NCBI GenBank assembly: GCA_052246295.1
Contig: JBQQCO010000009.1
Direction: 5' to 3' (one strand)
DNA length: 64,000 bases
Origin: Piscibacillus sp052246295
Lineage (GTDB): Bacteria > Bacillota > Bacilli > Bacillales > Alkalibacillaceae
Positions 43,350 through 51,793 of this stretch are shown here, piece after piece; the first letter of the stretch is position 1; every line of letters begins with the position of its first letter. The notes below the pieces were generated by a model that was not told where the DNA came from, did no database searches, and worked only from the letters and a program-made list of their open reading frames with translations. Made by a program: the position numbers and the translations under genes.

Positions 43350-44315
43350 ATGGAAGTTATTAAAATTGCACCGAGGGGATATTGTTACGGTGTTGTTGAT
43401 GCAATGGTGATTGCGAGCAATGCTGCCAAAGACCCTAACTTACCAAGACCGATCTATATCTTAGGAATGATCGTTCATAATAGTCATGTTACAAAAGCCT
43501 TCAAAGACGAAGGAATCATCACATTGGATCAAAAAGGAAAAAGCCGTTTAGAGCTTTTAAAAGATATTAATGAAGGAACTGTTGTATTCACTGCACACGG
43601 AGTGTCACCAGAGGTTAAGGAAGTTGCTGAGAATAAAGGGTTGACAGTACTTGACGCTACTTGCCCTGACGTTACACGTACACACGATTTAATTCGGGAA
43701 AAAGTTGCTGAGGGTTATGAAGTTGTATACATCGGTAAAAAAGGTCACCCAGAACCAGAGGGTGCTGTAGGTGTTGCTCCTGGCCATGTTCATTTAATCA
43801 CAACTGAAGAAGATGCTAAACAATTAAATTTTGATAATGATACAAAAATCATTGTAACCAACCAAACAACAATGAGTCAGTGGGATGTTTACGATGTTAT
43901 GCAAAAAGTTAAGGAAATTTATCCACAAACAGAGATGGTACAAGAAATTTGTATGGCAACTCAAGTTAGACAGGAAGCTGTTGCTGAACAAGCAAAAGAA
44001 GCAGACCTTACTTTAGTGGTTGGTGACCCTATGAGTAATAACTCAAACCGTTTGGCCCAAGTTTCTAAACAAATTGCAGGAACTGAAGCTTATCGAATTG
44101 CAGATGTTTCAGAAATTAAATTAGAGTGGCTTGAAGGTTGTGAAAAGGTAGCTGTAACAGCAGGTGCTTCAACACCAACACCTATTACTAAAGAAGTCAT
44201 TCGTTTTATTGAAAGTTATAATCCAGATGATGATTCTACATGGCAACGAGAATCATTAGTAACAAACAACAAGATTCTACCAAAAGTTAAATCAAACAAG
44301 AAAAAACGTGCTTAA
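43350..44315 (+). CDS. ispH: 4-hydroxy-3-methylbut-2-enyl diphosphate reductase
   Basis: The last MEP-pathway enzyme, converting HMBPP to IPP and DMAPP with a 4Fe-4S cluster. The 321 residues hold the three cluster cysteines in RGYCYGVVDA (Cys12), DATCPDV and QEICMATQVRQ, plus the TAHG and GHPEPEG motifs for substrate binding. GGGGAGG precedes the ATG. Divergent from cshB and separated from guaA by a strong terminator. Confidence 0.97.
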   Translation: MEVIKIAPRGYCYGVVDAMVIASNAAKDPNLPRPIYILGMIVHNSHVTKAFKDEGIITLDQKGKSRLELLKDINEGTVVFTAHGVSPEVKEVAENKGLTVLDATCPDVTRTHDLIREKVAEGYEVVYIGKKGHPEPEGAVGVAPGHVHLITTEEDAKQLNFDNDTKIIVTNQTTMSQWDVYDVMQKVKEIYPQTEMVQEICMATQVRQEAVAEQAKEADLTLVVGDPMSNNSNRLAQVSKQIAGTEAYRIADVSEIKLEWLEGCEKVAVTAGASTPTPITKEVIRFIESYNPDDDSTWQRESLVTNNKILPKVKSNKKKRA

Positions 44316-44324
44316 AAGTAGTAG

Positions 44325-44361
44325 AAGCCGTACTTTAGAAACCTAAAGTACGGCTTTTTTT
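44325..44361 (+). terminator. Rho-independent terminator of ispH
   Basis: A perfect 14-bp stem (AAGCCGTACTTTAG, with 44343-44356), 4-nt loop, then TTTTT. Confidence 0.93.
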
Positions 44362-44394
44362 AATTCTAAAGCTATATGTTCGTATAAAACACCT

Positions 44395-45933
44395 TTACTC
44401 CCACTCAATTGTTGAAGGTGGCTTACTTGTGATATCATAAACAACTCGGTTCACATTGTTTACTTCATTTACAATTCTAGTTGAAATCTTTTCAAGAACT
44501 TCAAATGGAATACGTGCCCAGTCAGAAGTCATACCATCGACTGATGTTACAGCTCGTATTGCAATGGTATGATCATACGTACGTTCATCGCCCATAACGC
44601 CTACACTCTGAATACCAGGCAATACGGTGAAATATTGCCAAACATCTCGATCTAACCCAGCATGTTTAATTTCTTCTCGTAAAATGGCATCAGATTCTCT
44701 TACGATTTCAAGTTTGTCTTCTGTTACTGCACCTAACACTCTTATTGCTAGACCAGGTCCCGGAAATGGCTGACGCCAAACAATATGTTCTGGAATACCT
44801 AACTCCTCACCTAAAGCACGAACTTCGTCTTTAAAGAGTGTGTTGAGAGGTTCAATTAAATCAAATTCCATACGTTCAGGCAATCCTCCAACATTATGGT
44901 GAGATTTAATCGTTTGTGCTGTATCTGTGCCACTTTCGATAATATCAGTGTATAGCGTCCCTTGTGCTAAATAATCAATATCCTTTAATTTAGACGATTC
45001 ATCTTCAAATACATAGATAAATTCATTTCCAATTATTTTTCGTTTTTGTTCAGGATCATGAACACCTTCTAACTTATCTAAGAATCGTCTTTGCGCATCT
45101 ACTTTAATAACATTAATATTAAATCCTTCTTTAAACATCTTCATTACATCGTCTGCTTCATTTTTTCTAAGCAAGCCATGATCAACAAAAATACAAGTTA
45201 ATTGATCACCAATAGCACGATGTAATAAAACCGCTACGACTGAAGAATCAACACCGCCACTTAAGGCGCAGAGCACTTTACGATCTTTTACTTGGTTTCT
45301 GATTTTCTCAACTTCTAGTTCAATAAAATTCTCCATTGTCCATTCACCAGAACATTGGCATATATTCATAACAAAGTTTTTTAATAAATCATTACCAAAT
45401 TCTGAGTGCTTAACTTCTGGGTGAAATTGGACCCCATAAAGCTGTTTTTCTTTATGACTTATGGCAGCAATTGGACAAGATTCATTAGATGCATCAACAT
45501 CAAATCCCTTTGGCTCTTTTGTTACATGGTCTCCGTGACTCATCCAAACTTGCTGTTCATCTGGTAAAGCGGAGAATAATTCTGAATCATTCAGACGCTT
45601 TATTTGCGCTCGTCCATACTCACGCTTTCCGGCACGTTCTACTTCACCGCCAAAATGATAAGACATAAGTTGCATGCCATAACAGATTCCAAGTATCGGA
45701 ACATTAAGGTTAAAAATTTCTGGATCAATTTTAAAAGCATTTTCACCATAAACACTATTAGGACCACCAGAAAGAATAATTCCAGATGGATTAAGGTCTT
45801 TTATTTCTTGTGCTGTTAATGTATTTGGTTTTAATTCACTATAGACTCCGTGTTCACGAATTCTTCTTGTAATTAATTGATTATACTGGCTACCATAATC
45901 TAACACAATAATCTTCTCATCGATTGTAACCAA
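44395..45933 (-). CDS. guaA: GMP synthase (glutamine-hydrolysing)
   Basis: Aminates XMP to GMP. The 512-residue chain has a class I glutamine amidotransferase domain (nucleophile Cys in GICYGMQLM; His/Glu in GVQFHPEV), the PP-loop ATP pyrophosphatase SGGVDSSV, and the C-terminal dimerisation domain ending KPPSTIEWE. Translation probably starts at TTG, 8 nt after AAAGGTG. A guanine riboswitch with a terminator lies in its leader, downstream of guaB, so guaA can be cut off separately when guanine is high. Confidence 0.97.
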   Translation of the reverse strand: MVTIDEKIIVLDYGSQYNQLITRRIREHGVYSELKPNTLTAQEIKDLNPSGIILSGGPNSVYGENAFKIDPEIFNLNVPILGICYGMQLMSYHFGGEVERAGKREYGRAQIKRLNDSELFSALPDEQQVWMSHGDHVTKEPKGFDVDASNESCPIAAISHKEKQLYGVQFHPEVKHSEFGNDLLKNFVMNICQCSGEWTMENFIELEVEKIRNQVKDRKVLCALSGGVDSSVVAVLLHRAIGDQLTCIFVDHGLLRKNEADDVMKMFKEGFNINVIKVDAQRRFLDKLEGVHDPEQKRKIIGNEFIYVFEDESSKLKDIDYLAQGTLYTDIIESGTDTAQTIKSHHNVGGLPERMEFDLIEPLNTLFKDEVRALGEELGIPEHIVWRQPFPGPGLAIRVLGAVTEDKLEIVRESDAILREEIKHAGLDRDVWQYFTVLPGIQSVGVMGDERTYDHTIAIRAVTSVDGMTSDWARIPFEVLEKISTRIVNEVNNVNRVVYDITSKPPSTIEWE

Positions 45934-45963
45934 TTATTCCACACCTTTCTTTGTGCCCCACAT

Positions 45964-46010
45964 AAAAAACTAGAATTCCACCTCTATAGCTATAAAGGCA
46001 GAATTTTAGT
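45964..46010 (-). terminator. Riboswitch-controlled terminator before guaA
   Basis: A long interrupted stem on the minus strand (ACTAAAATTC...GAATTCTAGT outer part and TATAGCTATA inner part), followed by TTTTTTATG. It lies directly after the guanine aptamer, the expected OFF-switch arrangement. Confidence 0.85.
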
Positions 46011-46023
46011 TCATAAATTCATA

Positions 46024-46095
46024 CCTTCATAGTCAGATTATTTACGGTAACCCGGTAGAGACTCTTGCCCCATATTGGCAAGTATATATGAAGTG
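46024..46095 (-). promoter_or_regulatory. Guanine-type purine riboswitch
   Basis: On the minus strand P1 CACTTCATATA pairs with TGACTATGAAGG. The core shows J2/3 GTCTCTACC, the P3 hairpin CCGGGTTACCG and TAAATAATCTGACTATG. The base that contacts the ligand is C (GACTATG), so guanine/hypoxanthine is expected, not adenine. It controls guaA by premature termination. Confidence 0.93.
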
Positions 46096-46130
46096 ATTCC
46101 GTTTCTTATAAGGGGTCGGTTAATAAATTT

Positions 46131-47597
46131 CTAAAATGAATAATTAGGAGCTTCTTTTGTTACCTGTACATCATGCGGATGACTTTCTCTTAATCCTGCA
46201 TTTGTGATTTTAACAAACTTTGCCTCTTCTCTTAACGCTTTTAGGTTCTGAGATCCGCAATAACCCATACCTGAGCGTAGACCACCAATTAATTGATAAA
46301 GTGTATCTGCGACTGGTCCTTTGTATGGTACTCTACCTTCAATCCCTTCTGGCACGAACTTTTTATTTTCTTCTTGAAAGTAGCGATCTTTACTACCTTT
46401 TTCCATTGCGCCTACAGAACCCATTCCTCTATAAACCTTATAACGGCGACCTTGGAAAATTTCAGTTTGACCAGGGCTCTCACTTGTGCCTGCTAACATA
46501 CTTCCTAGCATGACGACATGGCCGCCAGCAGCAATTGCTTTAACAAGGTCACCAGAGAATTTTATTCCACCATCAGCAATAATTGGTACACCATGTTTTC
46601 TTGCTTCAGTTGCACAATCATAAATGGCAGAAATTTGAGGAACACCAACACCAGCGACTACTCTTGTAGTACAAATAGAACCAGGACCAATACCTACCTT
46701 TACTACATCTGTACCTGCATTAATTAACTCACGTGTGGCTTCAGCAGTTGCTACATTACCTGCAATTAAGTTGGTTTCAGGGAATTGCTTTCTAAGTTTT
46801 TTAACTGTATCAATGACACCTTGAGAATGTCCATGAGCAGTATCAATCACAAGAGCGTCCACACCAGCTTCGACTAGCTTTTCTGCTCTTAATAAAACAT
46901 CACCTGTAACACCAACAGCAGCTGCAACCACTAATCGACCTTGAGCATCTACTGCAGAATGAGGAAATTCAATGACCTTCTCAATGTCTTTGATAGTGAT
47001 TAAACCTTTTAAAAAGCCTTCATCATCTACTAATGGAAGTTTCTCAATCTTATGCTCTTGTAAGATTTTTTCTGCTTCCTCTAAAGAAGTATTAACAGGT
47101 GCTGTAACAAGGTCACTCTTTGTCATAACATCATCAATTTTTGAAGAATAATCCTGGATAAATCGCAAGTCACGGTTAGTTATAATTCCAACTAACTTTT
47201 GATGATCTTCGTTGTTTACAATAGGTACCCCCGAAATGCGATATTTACCCATTAAATGTTCTGCATCAAACACTTGATGTTCCGGTGTTAAAAAGAATGG
47301 ATTAGTAATGACACCACGAATGGAGCGCTTAACTTGATCTACTTGATCAGCTTGTTCTTCAATGGACATGTTTTTGTGGATGACACCCAGTCCACCTTCT
47401 CTAGCCATAGCTATTGCCATTTCAGCTTCTGTCACAGTATCCATTCCTGCACTAATAATAGGTGCGTTTAACTTTAACGTTTCTGTTAACTCAACCTTCA
47501 CATTAACTTCTCTAGGTAATACATCTGACTTTGCTGGTAGTAATAAAACATCATCAAAAGTTAACCCTTCTTTTTGAAACTTTTGCTCCCAAACCAT
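46131..47597 (-). CDS. guaB: Inosine-5'-monophosphate dehydrogenase
   Basis: Oxidises IMP to XMP, the committed step to guanine nucleotides. The 488 residues form a TIM barrel with a tandem CBS (Bateman) insertion (about 95-205, including GVPIVNNEDHQKLVGIIT). The catalytic cysteine lies in GIGPGSICTTRVV, and the flap has GAMEKGSKDRYFQE. AGGGGAGG precedes the ATG, and a good sigma-A promoter lies upstream. It is followed by the guanine riboswitch and guaA, giving the whole IMP-to-GMP route in one locus. Confidence 0.98.
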   Translation of the reverse strand: MVWEQKFQKEGLTFDDVLLLPAKSDVLPREVNVKVELTETLKLNAPIISAGMDTVTEAEMAIAMAREGGLGVIHKNMSIEEQADQVDQVKRSIRGVITNPFFLTPEHQVFDAEHLMGKYRISGVPIVNNEDHQKLVGIITNRDLRFIQDYSSKIDDVMTKSDLVTAPVNTSLEEAEKILQEHKIEKLPLVDDEGFLKGLITIKDIEKVIEFPHSAVDAQGRLVVAAAVGVTGDVLLRAEKLVEAGVDALVIDTAHGHSQGVIDTVKKLRKQFPETNLIAGNVATAEATRELINAGTDVVKVGIGPGSICTTRVVAGVGVPQISAIYDCATEARKHGVPIIADGGIKFSGDLVKAIAAGGHVVMLGSMLAGTSESPGQTEIFQGRRYKVYRGMGSVGAMEKGSKDRYFQEENKKFVPEGIEGRVPYKGPVADTLYQLIGGLRSGMGYCGSQNLKALREEAKFVKITNAGLRESHPHDVQVTKEAPNYSF

Positions 47598-47633
47598 TAA
47601 CCGAATTCCTCCCCTTTTTTCATTTTAAATAAG

Positions 47634-47661
47634 ATTATCAACGTTATGAGTTAAATGTCAA
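47634..47661 (-). promoter_or_regulatory. Predicted sigma-A promoter of guaB
   Basis: Minus strand TTGACA (-35) and GATAAT (-10), 16-nt spacer, 36 nt before the guaB ATG. No purine-repressor box was recognised. Confidence 0.7.
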
Positions 47662-47697
47662 CATTGATTGAATAAGTTACAAGATTCTAAATAGACA

Positions 47698-47738
47698 GAA
47701 AATAGACTAAGGCTATGATTAACATAACCTTAGTCTAT
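47698..47738 (-). terminator. Probable terminator of the Nif3-like gene
   Basis: A 16-bp stem with one mismatch (ATAGACTAAGGYTATG with its complement), 5-nt loop, followed by TTTTCTGTC on the minus strand. The U-tract is short. Confidence 0.75.
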
Positions 47739-47740
47739 AT

Positions 47741-48847
47741 TTATAACAATTTAAAAGGCTCAGTAACAATATTTGAAGACATATATTCCACATCTAAATG
47801 TTTACTGCGTTCTCTTAGAACCTTTACCAATTCAGTTTTCATGATTTTCTCAATATGATGACCTGGGTCAATCATGTTTAGTCCAATTCCTAAAGCATCG
47901 TGTGCTGTGTGGTAATAAATATCTCCAGTAATTAACACATCTGCACCCTTAATTTTTGCTTGATTAATATATTTATTACCGTCTCCACCTATGACAGCAA
48001 CTTGTTTTATTTTCTTAGATTGATCTCCTACCACTCTTACAAATGGTACATCAAAAGATTCTTTAACATGTTCAGCAAATTGTTCTAATGTAACAGGAGC
48101 TTTTAATGTTCCAATTCGACCAAGTCCACGTTTTATACCTGGCAGTTTTTCAGGGTAGACATCATAAGCCATCTCTTCATATGGATGTGCTAATGTTGCA
48201 GATTTAATAACCTTATTTAAGATTGTTTCTGGAACAATTGTTTCCATGCGTACTTCATTAACCTTCTCAATCTCACCTTGTGAACCAATATAAGGATTTG
48301 TACCATCTAAAGGTTTAAAAGTACCTGTTCCTGGTGTATTAAACGTGCAATGACTGTAATCACCAATGTGGCCGGCCCCCGCTTCAGACAATGCATTACG
48401 TAATATCTCTTCATGAGTTTCCGGCACAAATATGACCAGTTTATATAGTGATTCTTCACCTGTCTCTACTAAAATTTCACTCGTATCAATCCCTAGCTGC
48501 TCCATTAGCATATCATTAACGCCACCTGCAGCAATATCTAAATTAGTATGCGCAGCATATACGGAAATATTGTGTTGAATTAGCTTTTGAATAATTCTAC
48601 CTTTTTCACTGTTAAGATCAATGGACTTCAACGGCTTAAAAATTAATGGGTGATGCGCCAGAATTAAATCTACTTTATTCTCTATTGCTTCATCCACTAC
48701 GTTTTCTAGAACATCTAAAGCTATCATAACTTTAGATACCTTAGCATTCATACTCCCAACATGAAGCCCGACTTTATCACCTTCAAAAGAGTAAGACTTT
48801 GGGGCGAAGTCTTCTAACAACTTCACGACATCCTTAACTGTTGTCAC
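47741..48847 (-). CDS. yqfO: Nif3-like dinuclear metal-centre protein (YqfO)
   Basis: A 368-residue Nif3/DUF34 protein with the inserted PII-like (cystathionine-like) middle domain of about 100 residues found in YqfO. Metal-binding residues are visible in LAHHPLIFK, AAHTNLD and the C-terminal PGHHIEK. Enzymatic function is unproven; links to GTP cyclohydrolase or iron handling are speculative. Translation starts at GTG, 9 nt after AGGAGG, and overlaps trmK by 14 nt. Confidence 0.92.
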   Translation of the reverse strand: MTTVKDVVKLLEDFAPKSYSFEGDKVGLHVGSMNAKVSKVMIALDVLENVVDEAIENKVDLILAHHPLIFKPLKSIDLNSEKGRIIQKLIQHNISVYAAHTNLDIAAGGVNDMLMEQLGIDTSEILVETGEESLYKLVIFVPETHEEILRNALSEAGAGHIGDYSHCTFNTPGTGTFKPLDGTNPYIGSQGEIEKVNEVRMETIVPETILNKVIKSATLAHPYEEMAYDVYPEKLPGIKRGLGRIGTLKAPVTLEQFAEHVKESFDVPFVRVVGDQSKKIKQVAVIGGDGNKYINQAKIKGADVLITGDIYYHTAHDALGIGLNMIDPGHHIEKIMKTELVKVLRERSKHLDVEYMSSNIVTEPFKLL

Positions 48848-49541
48848 TTCCTATTTCCTCCTTTATCCAATGCGTTTGTTGTGTAAATAGATTTAGCTTT
48901 TGTTCACTTATGTTTGATGACCGCTTCATTTGCTCAATAATCTTTTCTTTCTTTTGAAGAACATTACGCCATTTACGATAAAAAACTTCACCCTTTGTTT
49001 TAAGTAAAATGGGCCCTAAAAATAATTCTTTGTCAGAATATTGAACGTGATCCTCACTCGGTTCTAAAACTACAATTTCATATATATAACCATCTTCATC
49101 TAAAATCTGTTCATCAACTATTTGGTACTGATGATCTACAGCAAACTCTCTAATTGACTGCGCGTCTATATTAGGTTGTAAAATCAAACGATTTACATTT
49201 GATAATTTACTTTTACCATTCTCTAATATTGAAGTAATTAATGATCCACCCATGCCAGCAATAACAATACAATCAGCTTCCTCTGGCTCCAAAACAGATA
49301 ACCCGTCTCCTAATCGCACGTCAATACGATTAGTCAAGCCAAATTGATTGACTTGAGCTTGTGCTGATTCAGAAGGGCCAACATTAACTTCACCAGCTAT
49401 TGCTTTAATGTCTGGGTTCTGTAAACAGACATAGCAAGGTAAATATGCATGATCAGAACCAATATCTGCTAAAACTTCAGTTGTACTTGGAATATATTTT
49501 GCTACTTTCTCCAGTCTCTTGGATAACATTATTTTGCTCAT
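48834..49541 (-). CDS. trmK: tRNA (adenine(22)-N1)-methyltransferase
   Basis: Methylates N1 of A22 in the D-arm of tRNAs for Ser, Tyr and others, using S-adenosylmethionine. The 235 residues include the SAM-binding motif VLADIGSDHAYLP, VNVGP, RLGDGLSVL and the NPPY-equivalent VIAGMGG, then a C-terminal coiled-coil. The start MSKIMLSKRL follows GAGGAAG; an upstream in-frame ATG lacks a site. First gene of the trmK-yqfO pair. Confidence 0.92.
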   Translation of the reverse strand: MSKIMLSKRLEKVAKYIPSTTEVLADIGSDHAYLPCYVCLQNPDIKAIAGEVNVGPSESAQAQVNQFGLTNRIDVRLGDGLSVLEPEEADCIVIAGMGGSLITSILENGKSKLSNVNRLILQPNIDAQSIREFAVDHQYQIVDEQILDEDGYIYEIVVLEPSEDHVQYSDKELFLGPILLKTKGEVFYRKWRNVLQKKEKIIEQMKRSSNISEQKLNLFTQQTHWIKEEIGSDNS

Positions 49542-49564
49542 AGTCAACTTCCTCGTTTTAAGTT

Positions 49565-49601
49565 TAAAAAAGCCCAGAAACATAAATATGTTCTGGACTT
49601 T
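49565..49601 (-). terminator. Rho-independent terminator of cccA
   Basis: Minus strand stem AGTCCAGAACAT with ATGTTTCTGGGCT (one bulge), short loop, then TTTTTT. It lies just past the cccA stop. Confidence 0.88.
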
Positions 49602-49609
49602 TAAGTCAT

Positions 49610-49972
49610 TTACTCTTTACCGTTTAATAACCATTCCGCAATTACTTCTGCTTCTTCGGCATTCGCATAATCGCCAGTCATTAAGTTACTACCTTCTACA
49701 CCGTTGTTAATGATGTCAACTAACTCTTCTTTATCAAAACGATCTCCAACATCATTTAATCCTGGCGCATTACCTGAACCACTTAAGTCAGCACCGTGAC
49801 AAGATATACAGTTATTCTGTTCAACCAATTCTGCAGGATCTAACGTACCCTCATTACCGCCTTCACCTTCAGCCTGGTCCATTTGGGCTAACCCTACTCC
49901 ACCCATAACAATCATAGTAACTAGTCCAAGAGTAGCAATAAGTACGTATGGCATTATTAAGTTCTTTTTCAT
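49610..49972 (-). CDS. cccA: Membrane-anchored cytochrome c-550
   Basis: A 120-residue small c-type cytochrome carrying electrons on the outer membrane face. One N-terminal anchor helix (about 7-29) is followed by an acidic linker and a haem domain with NNCISCHGADL (CxxCH) and an axial methionine probably in SNLMTGDY. Start MKKNLIMPYV follows AAGGAGG; eight extra upstream codons lack support. In B. subtilis cccA is likewise near rpoD. The linker is unusually Glu/Gly-rich. Confidence 0.93.
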   Translation of the reverse strand: MKKNLIMPYVLIATLGLVTMIVMGGVGLAQMDQAEGEGGNEGTLDPAELVEQNNCISCHGADLSGSGNAPGLNDVGDRFDKEELVDIINNGVEGSNLMTGDYANAEEAEVIAEWLLNGKE

Positions 49973-50077
49973 CTTATTTGTCCTCCTTCGTTGCACGATA
50001 TGTATACGGTTATAATTTCAAACTACACTTATTTTACTCGAAAAATACATAAACTAAAAGGGAGAAATTGTGAATAT

Positions 50078-50608
50078 TTATATAACAAAATAATTAATTA
50101 GCAATATTATAAGTCCTAATACGCCAGAAATAATTAAATAATATAATTTTTTCCAGTATCCTACTATAATCCACATAAAACAATGAAAAGCAATGACCCA
50201 ATACATACTTAACACAAAAAAAGCATTAAAAGCAATCGATCCTGTCAATAAAGTCGTAAATAAAACAATTATAGGTATGTGAATTACCAAAGACTTATTT
50301 TTATAAAAATACAAAATATGAACTATAGCGATTATAATTGTTATAAGAATCAAAGTAATTTTGAGCCATAAATCTGTTGTTTCAATTAATAAAAAATAAG
50401 AAGTAACAGGGAGTAAGAGCATAAGGAAGAATAAATCTAACACGAACCAAATACTTCCCAGCGGTTTACTTGTGTTGGTTGTTTCTTGCTGATCTTCTCC
50501 CTGTGTGTAAAGCATTAACAAAAAATCACAATATCTCTCAGGTAAAAGCTTTGTTTCTTTCCAATGCTTTATTTCATTAATAATGATTTCTTTACGTTCA
50601 ATGCCCAT
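50078..50608 (-). CDS. Membrane protein of unknown function upstream of cccA
   Basis: A 176-residue protein: a soluble N-terminal segment with WKETKLLPERYCDFLLMLYTQG, then five or six membrane helices filling residues 50-176. I do not recognise a named family, although the LLPERYCDFLLxLY motif feels conserved in Bacillaceae membrane proteins. GGGGGT precedes the ATG. It starts 26 nt downstream of rpoD and may be read from the dnaG-rpoD transcript. Confidence 0.7.
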   Translation of the reverse strand: MGIERKEIIINEIKHWKETKLLPERYCDFLLMLYTQGEDQQETTNTSKPLGSIWFVLDLFFLMLLLPVTSYFLLIETTDLWLKITLILITIIIAIVHILYFYKNKSLVIHIPIIVLFTTLLTGSIAFNAFFVLSMYWVIAFHCFMWIIVGYWKKLYYLIISGVLGLIILLINYFVI

Positions 50609-50634
50609 GTTACCCCCGTATTAACTACAATGGA

Positions 50635-51759
50635 CTACTCTAAAAAGTCTTTTAATCGTTTGCTTCGACTTGGATGTCTAAGCTTGCGTAACGCTTTTGC
50701 TTCGATCTGACGGATACGTTCACGGGTGACCCCGAACACTTTACCGACTTCTTCTAGTGTTCTCGTTCTTCCATCATCAAGTCCGAAACGTAAACGTAAC
50801 ACGTTCTCTTCACGATCAGTTAGCGTATCTAAGACGTCCTCAAGCTGTTCTTTTAATAATTCATAAGCAGCATGATCAGATGGTGACTGAGCCTCTTGAT
50901 CTTCGATGAAATCACCTAGGTGTGAATCATCTTCTTCACCAATTGGTGTTTCTAGTGAAACTGGTTCTTGTGCAATTTTTAAAATCTCGCGCACTTTTTC
51001 AGGTGACAATTCCATTTCTTGACCAATTTCTTCCGGTGTTGGTTCACGGCCAAAATCTTGTAGAAGCTGACGTTGTACACGGATTAACTTGTTAATCGTT
51101 TCAACCATATGAACTGGAATACGGATTGTTCTGGCTTGGTCGGCAATAGCACGCGTAATAGCCTGACGAATCCACCAAGTTGCATACGTACTAAACTTAA
51201 AACCTTTACGGTAATCAAATTTTTCAACAGCTTTAATGAGACCCATGTTACCTTCTTGAATTAAATCAAGAAATAGCATCCCTCTACCGACGTAACGCTT
51301 GGCAATACTTACTACTAGACGTAAGTTAGCTTCAGCTAACTTCTGTTTAGCAATTTCATCACCTTGCTCAATACGGTGTGCTAAATCAATCTCATCTTCA
51401 GCTGAAAGTAAATCAACACGCCCTATTTCCTTCAAATACATTCTAACCGGGTCGTTTATTTTCACTCCTGGAGGAACGCTTAAGTCATTTAAATCAAACT
51501 CTTCTTCTTTTGCAATCTTTTGCATATTAGGGTCTTCATCATTTTCACCTATAATGTCAATTCCCTCTTCTGCTAGGGTTTCATAAAACTCATCCATCTG
51601 TTCAGAGTCTAATTCAAAATGGCTTAATTTATCAGCTATTTCTTCATAAACGAGTACACCTCGTTTTTTACCAATCTCAAGTAGCTGTTCTTTAGATTGA
51701 TCGAGCGTTAGGTCTTGTTCTTCTAAACCTTCTTTTGGATCTACTGGCTTGTTTGCCAT
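50635..51759 (-). CDS. rpoD: RNA polymerase primary sigma factor SigA
   Basis: The 374-residue housekeeping sigma factor. Region 1.1 is acidic and short. Region 2 shows DLIQEGNMGLIKAVEKFDYRKGFKFSTYATWWIRQAI by parts, with the -10 recognition helix; region 3 follows, and region 4 has the -35 helix VTRERIRQIEAKALRKLR. GGAAGGAGGGG precedes the ATG of MANKPVDPKE. It follows dnaG by 34 nt in the conserved macromolecular-synthesis operon; rpsU is not here. Confidence 0.98.
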   Translation of the reverse strand: MANKPVDPKEGLEEQDLTLDQSKEQLLEIGKKRGVLVYEEIADKLSHFELDSEQMDEFYETLAEEGIDIIGENDEDPNMQKIAKEEEFDLNDLSVPPGVKINDPVRMYLKEIGRVDLLSAEDEIDLAHRIEQGDEIAKQKLAEANLRLVVSIAKRYVGRGMLFLDLIQEGNMGLIKAVEKFDYRKGFKFSTYATWWIRQAITRAIADQARTIRIPVHMVETINKLIRVQRQLLQDFGREPTPEEIGQEMELSPEKVREILKIAQEPVSLETPIGEEDDSHLGDFIEDQEAQSPSDHAAYELLKEQLEDVLDTLTDREENVLRLRFGLDDGRTRTLEEVGKVFGVTRERIRQIEAKALRKLRHPSRSKRLKDFLE

Positions 51760-51793
51760 TTTAACCCCTCCTTCCAAACTGGTTGCTGTTCAT

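Noticed and set aside
46024..46095. Adenine-type reading of the purine riboswitch
   Set aside because: The ligand-contacting base is C (GACTATG) and the gene is guaA, so guanine is far more likely.
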